Program-made: the position numbers and the translations under genes
The notes under the pieces: model-generated
The model's input: only the letters and a program-made list of their open reading frames with translations
The model's database searches: none
What the model was told of the DNA's origin: nothing
In this document: one piece after another, positions 23,201-32,446 of the stretch
How the letters are laid out: every line of letters begins with the position of its first letter
How positions within the stretch are numbered: the stretch's first letter is position 1
DNA from: Ectocarpus siliculosus
Lineage: Eukaryota; Sar; Phaeophyceae; Ectocarpales; Ectocarpaceae
DNA length: 64,000 nucleotides
Reading direction: 5' to 3'
Assembly (NCBI GenBank): GCA_000310025.1
Contig: FN649728.1
Span: 5,176,324 to 5,240,323 of the forward strand

Positions 23201-26200
23201 GACATTCCTGGCGGAACTGGCTCTACTCGTGCTCGTTCTTGTCAACATAGGAAAGGAGAGGATGGAGCTCAGACGACAGGTGCCCACGCGCGAGGTTGCC
23301 TGCTTCATGTCTTACAACTGCAAGCCCCAACTTGTTCGTCTAGAGCTTGTACTCTTGGGTCAGGACTCTTCGCAGACGCCTCCACTTGCACACGCATCTT
23401 CATTATCTCCCTGTTCACCATTGTCTCGCTCTCCGCCTCCCTCCCGCATTCTTCTGTCTTGCCTGACGCTTACCGTACGTAATGCACACCCAGGGGCCGT
23501 ACTACTTCCTCGCGGTGACCAATCTCTTGGACATCGTGCTCATCGTTGGGCACGGGGTATTGTTTTACATAGTCGTCGCGAAGAGCACCGCCGTCGCAGA
23601 CCTGGACCTGGTGGACGACCAAGAGACTGATATCAGGCACGCTGATCCTGGAATCGTGGTTTGTGTCACGACCAACTTTCCCACCTACCGGCCCCCAAGA
23701 TGAGATTAAAGGCCGCGTTTTCTTACATCTCGCGAGAAACTCGCGCTGATCGATGCTTTCTGCGCCCTGGGCAGACTACGCATCGATGTATTTCATTTAT
23801 GATGCGATGAACCAACGTGCACCCACTGTTGTTTTTAACCATAGTCATAGCGAACGTGGTTGACGTGGGCAGCCGAGCTACCGTTAACGACTGTTGCGTG
23901 AAGACACAAATCGAGCTACACATATATCAACGCAGATGTCGCACACCAGAAAACAAAAACGGAGTTCTTGGTGGGTTTCTCCTGTAGTTGAAATGCGTAG
24001 AAAAATAATTCCAAATACACCAACGCGCCAAGGTCAACCTTGCATGGCGGTACGCTCTCCCATCCTTCAGGGTTTTGGCTGATTTGGTGGCCGTGGAGAG
24101 ACAGTGCGTCGCGACCATGGTCATTCTTGTGTGGGTGAAGCTAATGGATCCCCTGCAGGGCGTGTTTCAGGATTTCTTCCTCCTCGTCAAGATGATCGCG
24201 CTCATGATAGGTATCGTAGGTGTCCCTGGTTGTTGATGGATATGGTGAGGTGCTCGAAGGTCGTCCCGCGTGCCCAAAGGAGTCGACGTGTTGTGTGTGG
24301 TTGACAATCGCACAAAGGTTTTGGTGAATTGCGGAGACACGACCGAGTGACAAAGGTTCTAGATGAAGGCGTGCCGGTTGTGTGCGATCCGGCCTTGTCA
24401 GATATTTGCATCTTCTCATCAATGCGGTTGCAATCATGCTTTCTTTCAAAGAGCTTGTGGCGGCACGTGTTCCGGGATGCGATTCCAACCTGCCGTAGAG
24501 CTTCGTGGTGCCTTCCCATGGCAATACCGACGGTTTCCCGTGCCGAACACCAGGCAGTGCTTCATGTTCCCGAACCTCCATATGCGCACGTCGACCCAAT
24601 ATTCCAGGAAAACTGGTGAGAAGCTTCCTGCCATTGCTCGCAATAATCTACGTGGCGTGGGCTTTCGCCCGGTGAGCGTCAAATTCCCCATTGTCAATGT
24701 TTCACCTGCTCTTTCCCGGCAGCAAATGAACTCGTCACGAAGAAGATTCTCTCCGCTTTTATCACGTTCATGATTGCAGTAAACGTCGATGTATCTGGCT
24801 TCTCGTACGCATCCTTGACCATATGTCATCAGAGGCACGAACTCTGAGCGCACTCAGAGGGTATGGTCCAGAACATTGGGATGCCCTATGCGACCTAGTC
24901 AAGGATAGAGTGGGAGGAGCTTGCCGTTGTTGATGGTTTTTGGTCTGGGCTCATCATTATGTTTCCGGTTTCCCCTCTTGATATGTTTTGCTGGTTGCTT
25001 TGTTCTCAGGTACACTCTGCTCGGGGAGCTGGAGTTTTTGATGAAGAGCATATCTTCGGCAGTGGCCACTCAGTACCCCGAGACTCTGGGAGAATTCACG
25101 TTCGACGATATTCGCGCGGAGAACCTCTACCAGTCATGGAGGTGGGTTGGATAATCTGAAACTTAGCAACGATCGACACTGTAGCTGCATGCCGAAAAGG
25201 GATGTCGTTGAAGCTCACGGCCGTTGAGAAAGGACGGCACCAGAATCAAATCAGCATGGTAAACCAAACCAAACACACTGCCTGTTCTGCTGAATGTCGC
25301 TGCCACTCCAACAAAAACATCATTACATGTAGTCCCGTAGACCAGGTTCTTGTCTTCGACCTTGCTTGCTTTGTTTGTGGCAATGGCGAACTCTTGGTGT
25401 GGTGTGTTAGCCGCTACAGACTTAGTCCAAAGGGCAAGGGTATTACTGTGCTACCGAGGCTGTGAGCGTACGCATCATGCGCTAGATTGCCATCGTGACG
25501 CCACGATGCTACCACCACTGGCTAAGAACGACAGAATATTCCACCAGGTACTCCTTCACAGCCTTATTCACGGTGCTGGTGGTGGTGATCATGCTCAACC
25601 TGCTAGTGTCGCTCCTCAACGACCTGTACGAGGAGCTCAAGAGCCTTGCAACGGCAGATTGGTGCAGGGCGCAGGTGCGACGTGGAAATCTGGTTGGCTT
25701 TGGCATCACATGTTGGGGCGAAAACTCCCTGGAAGACTTGGATGATACTTTTTTTTGCAGCTTCGACGCGAATTTTTCGCGTTTACCGTCGCCCGCCCGG
25801 CACCCGAATAGAAATTATTTGGGGGGTCATGTTTCATAATCCCTAGCCATGACCGCTTTGGTCTCGTGAGACATGAGACGTCGTGATGTGTCCATACTCT
25901 GTTACAGTATCCTCCCCTTGATGTAGATATGTTAAGTACCGTAAGGATGCGGGTCTCCGCACAGGGGCACTAGCGTTTTTCAAAGCTTCACCACTCGACA
26001 ACTAGGAAGGCAACACTGCCGAAAAGGGCGATTTTGGAATTATTTCATCGTGGTCTTTCCTTAGACGTTGTTTGGCCTTCGCACCCTCCTAGTTGCGGAG
26101 TAAGAAAGCTTTGAATAACGCTAACACCCCTGTGCGGAGACCCGCATCCTTACGGTACCCCTCAGTGTTGACGCCGTCTTTTGGGGTATACGCCATATAT

Positions 26201-29200
26201 TTGCTTTTTCCGGCAATTCAGCCTAACACAGAACCCACAGTAGTTGCGCGCATAGTGCTGAAGGGTTTCCTTTACTGGCGACGGCGATTCAGTGCCTAGA
26301 CTTCTTGACCTTGACGTTTGTATGGTGCGGTACGTTATACTTCCTGTGCTTGGCGCTTGGGCAGGCAACGGCTATATACATGAACGCCCGGTGGCACAGT
26401 CAGCAGCAGCGACAGCAACGCCTTCACCAGCGCAATAAACGACGCGAGAGAAACAGCACGTCTCGCCGTGATGGCCTTCGGTGGTGTCCGAAGTTCCCTT
26501 CCTTACCGCGCTGGCTTGCGGGTCTGGATAGTCACCCCGCTGGCGCTGGACCGACAACGCATCAAGCAGCCTCAGGCGATTCTGAACGGCCATCGAGCGA
26601 AGGGGTGAGAACCAAAGTGGGTGACCGATCATCGTGGGTCTCATTTCTGTCGGCCTGGGATTCAGGGCAAACAGCTGTACCAAGCTACGAATGCAGTGCC
26701 CCTGGATCCACTACGCGAAATTCACTCAAACGTAATCTTGCTTTCTCTCTGACCGATCCATGCACTAGTCTACACACTGAACCAACGTGTCCTTGGTATC
26801 AGAGTAGATCCGATCCATGGTCACAGGCAAACGTTCCTGTGCATTGCTGTGCTAAAGTGCCGGAGTACAATGCGGAAGTCGCAATTCGCCGATGCTCAAA
26901 CTCATGACCAATAGCCATCGAAGGCTATGAAGTTAACTGAGAGAACCTGGGTGGGCTAGAACTTACTTAATGATTGTATTGGTCTGTTTTGATCCGAACA
27001 CCACAGGACAAGGGAATTGAGCAAATGCAGGCCCGCCAGTTGCTACGCCTGAAAGAAAAAGCAGCGACTTTGGGGCGGGATCACCTCGAGCTGGCGTCGA
27101 GGGCGGAAGGGGTGGAAGCTGCTGCGGTTCTCGCGTCCATCACCGACGCTCTTGACATTTGGGACAGACACTCTCTCCACGCCGCCGACAAGGTGACGCG
27201 CCTACTGCTTTGTAGGAGTAGACAGTTTCTTTGAACGCAAACGGCAGGTGAGCTTTGTAATTCTCGACGGCTGCTGCCTACGTAGTTTGAAGCTTTCGTT
27301 TCAACGTGTTTATTGATTCTTCCATCCATAGAATGCGTTTCTAGCGCAAAGCCACCACACTCAAGGACCCCCTTCTTGCATACACCAAACTTGTTACACA
27401 GCTCCTTCGTGTACTGCACCACTTAGAGTTTTCGGGGCTGTACTATTCCCTTCGGGTAGGTAAGTCCTACCCGTCCTTTGCACGTACCCCACCGAAGGCC
27501 CTCTTGAACCCCTTTACGAAACCCTTCGGCAGGGGGAAACGTCCCCTCTTCCCCCCGTCGAGGCTCTCCGAAAGCTCCGTCAGCTGCTGATGGACGGCGA
27601 GCAACGTGGCAACTGCGGTGGCAAGAACCAACCCACTCACGTCTGCCGGACGCTATTGCGGGCAAACATTTTGATGTCCCTCGCGGGCATTATCAGTGCG
27701 GACGGGAGGAGAACGCACGTCAGGCATTCCTTTGCCCATTTCCCAGGGCGACGGTTCTCAGCATCAGCTCAGGTTTGTCGCGACTACACAAAAAAGTCAT
27801 CCGGCCACTGTTGTCGTTGTCGTGACCTTGAGACTGCAATCGACCGTACAGTGCAAGGCAAAGCCAGCAGTTACCAGCTCTTACTTCTCTCTCTTTTGGC
27901 ACTACTCTGGATTCCGCTGTACACGCCTTGCACTTTTCGTTTGAGTGGGTGTCTTCCCGGGTCCGTCTCACGTTCTTCTTCCTGTAGATACCTGGTGAGA
28001 TACGACAAACAAATGTAGTCCGGCCTGACAGACCGGCCTGCCATTTTGTGTTTCTATTTTCGATCATGTCGATGTCGCAAGACACCAGGCGTTGTCTATT
28101 GGTGCCATCCCATTCATTCCGGACGTCGGTCTATTACACGTTTCGGTGCAATTTCTCGACGCACCGAAAGGGGTCACACAGGAGGAAGCCCCCTCAACAG
28201 TCCAAACTTGTTGTACAATGTTTTCACTCATGCGTGGTGTGCTCCACGTGGTTGAGTTCGGAGGGCCTTGACGCGAAAACCAACACACTTTGAAGTCGAC
28301 GAACCGTGTGTCACGCTACATTCGCGTAGCCGATCCATGCGTGGATGCGGGTTCTTCAGGAAGTAGTCTGGTTGTCAACCACTTCGAGAATGATAGTCGA
28401 TGAACGTACTAACGCATTGACCGTATATGAAGGTGTGTACCAAACCTATGAAGTTCCGGTCAAGGTTGCATCGAGATTCTTGTCAAGGCCTTCTCGCTTT
28501 GAGAAAAGGTGTTCGCAATCTTTGTCGTAGAAGATGAGGCCGAGCATCTCGCCCCAAGGATAAACCTGACACGTCGGTGTCAGAACTAAATGCCGCCCGT
28601 ACTCGAGCCACACCCACGATAGACCGACGCACCCGGCATGGTCTTGGTATCGTCCTTACTGTCGCACGTGTGGATGGTCCGGTGACATGTCTGGATAAGT
28701 TCTGACAGCCCGTGCTTATGCCCGAGGAGCATTTCAAGATGATCATGCTCGTGTCAGTCAGGTGGCGCTGCGCACACCTTTTGCCCAGCGCAATCTCAAT
28801 TGGTCAAACCAGCCACCCCCGTCGCTCGTTGCCTGGCCGACCTCTGTCTAACGATTTTCTCCTGTTCTGCAAAAAGCCTCACGGGACTTTTCCCCGCTTG
28901 TTCGGAGTGGGGGAGGCACTTCGGAGCTCGATGACCAGTGTGCGGCAGTGGGTCTCGAACCTCACGGGGTCTCTGACTTCTTCGGGGACAGAACGACGAC
29001 AAAGCTGGAATGAAGCCAGGTGCCGAGAACAGAGAGTGTTTCGATGGCATTTCATATTTTAAAGCGGATTTCGACCAATATTCCAGAGGGGGTGGGTCGG
29101 CAATCGTTCTTGGCAACCAGCTTGCCCAACACGGGTCACCCCACGGGTAATACTGACCTACAATTGTTATGTCAACAGCTCAAACGGCACTTTGTCCACA

Positions 29201-31891
29201 CCAAAGCTGCAAATAGGAAAGAAGAATCCTTCGGAAAATTAACTTTGGTGCTGGAAGCCCAAATGGGAACAATTTGGGAAGTGTCTGTTTTCCGCACCGT
29301 AGTCGTCGCCATGCTTCGCTGTGTGAAACGCGCGTTGGAAACCTCGGTCTAACATGCTTATGTGAGGTGGTACGCTGTGTGATACCATGTTGCTTGTGTG
29401 CCTCTTCTCGACCTCCGACTTGCTGTAGACATACCTCCCAAGTCGCGTGTCCCCTTGTTGGTAAATGTCTGTATAGCCCAGTGCTGAAAGATTTGCTGAA
29501 GGGGCTTCAGCGTGGAAAGAGTCCCCAGTGCATTTGTGGACACTTTTCTGTCTAAAACCGAGTAAGCGTTCGTCCCCCGGGACTGTACAGCCTCTCCCGA
29601 TGAGCGCACGCGATACTTTCCTGGACCTACAACCTCTAACTGATTGAGTTCTTAAAGGGCTATTAACGCTCTTCGACCTACAGCAGTGCGACTTTTCTAC
29701 TCTCTGTTTTCCCTTCCGCCACGGCGGTTTTTGGTAAATTGTTTCCTCGCCAGAAGTGTTCGCCGTAACCGTCGATCCCTCCTTTCCCCCGTTCACGCGG
29801 CGCCCGCCCCATCAACCGTTTCTGTTCCAAGGAAACTGTCCATAAAAATAGCTCGAGTACTTGTGGAGTTCCCGCTTTCCCCGGCAGCTGCTGATGGAGA
29901 CTCTTCCGCAGCGGCCGGCCAGGAGAACAACACGGCGCACCAGAAAGTGGAGCAGTTGAGGGTGGCACGATTCGGAGGCCCGATCAATGGCCGCTCTGGC
30001 CACCACCACTACCACGACCAAGGGGCAGCGGCCAATACGAACACTGCAACGAGGGCACCGGTAGCACCGGGAGGAACCACAAATCCGACAACTTCCAAAG
30101 TTCAACATCGAAACAGGAAGAGCAGTGGGGCGTGTTTGTCTCCTGCGGAGCCCGGCAACGGCTATGGTGGTTGGTGGGGGGAGGGCGACGAGGTGCTTCG
30201 GACCATGGGAGGGGGTTTTCTAACCATAGCGTGTCTCTCCACGCTGAGTCGGGCAATTCCGTCGCCTGCAACAAGACCGGCGGCCGGCGCACCGTCAACA
30301 CCACACGGGTCGGGAACCTTCACAAACCACCACCATAAGTTGCCACACCACCACAGCAACGACGTCAAGGAGGTCTTCGGGCAGTATGAAGTATCCCAGG
30401 AGGTGTCTGATCTGCTGTTGCTCTTGGCGGCTCTCTTTCGGTTGGGGTCGCCACCGTCTCAGGTGTGCTCGCGGAGTTGATGCCCCTCTCTCTGCAATTC
30501 GTCGATCAACCCTTTGGTCTCCGCCCCGCTACCCCCTCTGGTTTCTCGCATTGTTCGCCGTTCTCCGCCGTGCCACTTTTGCGCCGACGCTGTCGATCCT
30601 CCCCCGCAGAAAGTGCTCGTGCTATTCTCGTTCGGTGCTGCCGCAACTTGGGTAGTGTTTGCTTGACTCTTGGAAATTTTGGCCACACCGTTTGCTCTCC
30701 AGCAGTATCCCTCATCCCGTGAGCGTTGCGTTGTCCGTTTTCCGTACTTTCAAGGTGCCTGGCATGATTTCGGCTACACTCGGTAGGGTGTCACCCTCAT
30801 CACCAACAACGGCACCAGCACCAGGAGGAGGAGCAGTCAACGAAGTTCTTCCCCCGACTGTGACCGAGGTAGAGGCCGCGCTCGCGGCCGGAAAGGCTAC
30901 GGCCTCACGAAGAAGGAGGTCCTCGTTCGCCGTCGCTCCGCCCCTCAGCCGTCCAGCACAGCAGGACCGCTCCAAATCCGCTCGCACCGGCGGGGTTAAG
31001 GGAAGGTTGGGAGGGACGGAAGAGGAGGTAGCACGAGGTGGGGGCAACAGCGCAAAGCACGACCCAGAATCCAAGCAGACCCAATCCGAGAGAAGTGTGG
31101 TCTTCCAGGGGTTGGGAAACGGAGGAGGAGAGGCGGGGTCGCGGTTAGCGCGTATGGCGCGACCACGACAGGCTCGAAGCAGTAGCATGCGAGCGGCAAT
31201 CGAGACACCGCCTTTGACGCCTTCCTCGTTTCCGGGTAGAGGTGGCGGTAGGGGGCCGGGCCCAGCAACGTCGGCGGTGCCCATGTCATCCTCCCTGCTG
31301 CCGTCTGACGAAGCGCCCTCGGAGAGAATGGTTATGTCAGAACCCCGCCGTCAAAACTCCCACCAAGGGATGTGGCCCAGCAACGCCAACAGCAGTCGCG
31401 GCAGCTTCGCGAGCTCTCCTCGGCTAGAGCGAACGCCTCAGCGATACTCCGGGGCGCCCTCTCGCGTGGGCGTCGCTGCTCGCGAAGGCCAAGCCCGGCG
31501 TAGTGGTATCCATCGTGTATCGAACGGCCTACACGTAAAGAGCCGCCAGTCGTTGGCGACGGGAGAAGAAAGGCGCATCCCGGCAGAGGCGTTCGAGATG
31601 TGCGGGGGCGGAAATTTCGCCGTATATCTCGCCGCTTGTTGCAAAAGCCTCAACTGTGAGAGCGGCCGTTATGAACGCGGCTTCGAAACACTCGCCCACT
31701 TGGCCCTGAGGGAGGCCCACCCGCTCCTTCTTTCCTCTTCATCCTACCGGCGGCCTGGCGGGGAAAGTGTGAAAAAAGGGGGCGGAGCGACCAAGCGTCA
31801 GAGGTGGAAGGGGCCGGTCGAGGTAGCAAGGTCGCGGAAGAACGTGGCGTGGTGGACAACAGGCGAGTGGATACGAAAGAGGGAACCATGA
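17240..31891 (+). CDS. Polycystin-2-like (TRPP/PKD) cation channel with long disordered tail
   Basis: Exons: 17240-17348, 17457-17626, 17732-about 17846 (these three weaker), 17969-18052, 18388-18533, 18996-19139, 19430-19813, 20131-20263, 21247-21317, 22083-22214, 22599-22733, 23198-23279, 23494-23636, 24071-24210, 24723-24804, 25010-25141, 25548-25674, 26365-26604, 27007-27192, about 27464-27695, about 29888-30462, 30755-31891 (TGA 31889-31891). Order of parts: S1, the extracellular polycystin (TOP) domain, S2-S4, S5, pore with LGE, S6, a cytosolic helical segment, and a Ser/Arg/Pro-rich tail. Polycystins are non-selective, calcium-permeable channels of cilia, flagella, ER and plasma membrane. 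No EF hand was seen. GC donors are used at 21318 and 23637. The start is unresolved: an ATG at 17709 could begin a separate gene, or the channel may continue from the ankyrin exons upstream. Confidence 0.8.
18388..18533 (+). other. Polycystin transmembrane segment S1 exon
   Basis: The exon encodes a basic stretch (HRIRALR) and then an uninterrupted hydrophobic helix (VLLLYLVYLVVFTL), followed by a polar segment ending HGYHLT. Basic residues leading into a first helix that ends near a Tyr-rich extracellular start are typical of PKD2-family S1. The exon is phase 0 to phase 2 with donor AT|GTAAGA, and joins cleanly to 18996. Confidence 0.8.
18932..18973. repeat. Perfect 21-bp tandem duplication
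   Basis: CGTTGAGGTGTGACAAGCGTT occurs twice head to tail, ending 22 bp before the acceptor of polycystin exon 18996-19139. It lies in the intron, near the branch-point region. Confidence 0.9.
18996..22733 (+). other. Polycystin extracellular (TOP) domain exons
   Basis: Six exons match the family's S1-S2 loop in order: an entry helix with DSAASIWEWLQGPVVDLVY (18996-19139); LGQPRLSQWR followed by a close Cys pair (SDSCEVPC) in 19430-19813; GSFGVYGPGAFVHYIP (20131-20263); ADGWIDESSRAVSLELAI (21247-21317), equivalent to the W-[IL]-D-x-x-[TS]-R-A core of PKD2; and VRILIELPAEGGV (22083-22214), equivalent to the V-x-x-hyd-x-E-x-P-A-x-G-G core. All junction phases agree. Exon 22599-22733 fits by phase only. 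In animal polycystins this domain makes the subunit contacts above the pore. Confidence 0.85.
23198..25674 (+). other. Polycystin S2-S6 and pore exons
   Basis: 23198-23279 is S2 (FLAELALLVLVLVNIGKE). 23494-23636 is S3 (YYFLAVTNLLDIVLIV, like the family's YFxxxWNxLD). 24071-24210 is S4 and the S4-S5 linker, beginning VLADLVAVERQ. 24723-24804 is S5. 25010-25141 is the pore helix and filter (ETLGEFTFDDI). 25548-25674 is S6 (VLVVVIMLNLLVSLLNDLYE), close to the animal S6 pattern of MFLAIIND-type residues. Phases chain without a break: 2-0, 0-2, 2-1, 1-2, 2-2, 2-0. The filter reads LGE at 25086-25094, where animal PKD2 has LGD. Confidence 0.87.
25937..26157. mobile_element. Fold-back MITE (about 54-bp near-perfect inverted arms)
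   Basis: The arm TACCGTAAGGATGCGGGTCT... at 25937 is mirrored by ...AGACCCGCATCCTTACGGTA ending at 26157, with only a few mismatches over about 54 bp. A shorter inner inverted pair (CAACTAGG / CCTAGTTG) means most of the 221 bp can fold into one hairpin. There is no coding capacity. The ends have the same TA-CCGTAA start as the element at 3136-3978. It lies in the intron between S6 exon 25548-25674 and exon 26365-26604. Confidence 0.8.
26365..31891 (+). other. Channel cytosolic C-terminus
   Basis: Exon 26365-26604 begins ATAIYMNARW, so the join with the S6 exon gives an AQA-containing helix after a Trp, as in polycystins. It then becomes Gln/Arg-rich. 27007-27192 is a charged helix rich in Glu, Lys and Ala (QARQLLRLKEKAATLGRDH), possibly coiled coil. 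About 27464-27695 is helical (VEALRKLRQLLMDGEQ). About 29888-30462 and 30755-31891 are long Ser/Gly/Pro/Arg-rich exons; the junction 30462/30755 is phase 0. Near the end, residues around GNFAVYLAACCKSLN look ARM-like. The 2.2-kb step 27695-29888 rests only on a phase-1 match, so the last two exons could belong to another gene. Confidence 0.55.
27696..29887 (+). other. Large intron or intergenic stretch, nothing recognised
   Basis: About 2.2 kb without a motif I can name. Open frames on both strands (one of 185 codons on the minus strand at 29239-29796) lack family signatures, and a + frame at 27988-28293 follows a good acceptor but reads as low-identity sequence. If the channel tail does not extend to 29888, this is the space between two genes. 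Confidence 0.4.
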
Positions 31892-32446
31892 ACGTTGAAG
31901 CGAGTATCCCCCATCAGTGTGACTGTTGCCCTTCCGGCGACCCTCTGCAAGGGGAACGGACGTTGATTTGCGACTGACCTACCGTGGCCATTGAACCCTT
32001 GATTGGAGCTTCTCCTGACGTTCTCGACGCTGTCTCTTCTTGCATGTGCTTCTTTTATCAAACCCTTCTGCTAGAGCCCCCCGTTTCCTTTGTTTGCTCT
32101 TGGTTCCACATTGCCCCTCTTGGAGCGTTGGCCGTCTCCTCCACCACCTACAAAAAGCACGAATAATCTCAACGCTTCGTCCCTTTTCCTCCTGATTTCC
32201 TCGTAGAGACTAACCTCTCCTGGCCATACGGCTCACAAAGTTGTCAGCGCACGAAGTTCGATGAGTCTTGAGACTTGAGAAGCGCCTGTATCTTACAGGA
32301 AGGGCCCAATACTGCAAGGATCAATCAACCACACCGAAAATATGGCTCGTGAATATCGTCCCGTTAAGAGACACGAGAAACGATACGTCGAACCGAACGC
32401 AACACATTGATAGGGTATTTTTTGTCCTTCCGCCGCCCCTTGCCGT
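31892..32446 (+). promoter_or_regulatory. Intergenic: 3' end of channel region and upstream region of the ARM gene
   Basis: 555 bp between the stop of the channel tail exon and the first ATG of the next + strand gene. It must hold the polyadenylation region of the first and the promoter of the second, but I see no clear TATA or other defined element. Confidence 0.35.

Noticed and set aside
26293-26364. Seventh hydrophobic segment after S6 (FVWCGTLYFLCLALG)
   Set aside because: It is T-rich intron sequence. The acceptor at 26364/26365 is also phase 0 and gives the expected AQA-type helix after S6.
29239-29796. 185-codon minus-strand open frame
   Set aside because: No domain motif, no neighbouring spliced exons, and composition like the surrounding non-coding DNA.
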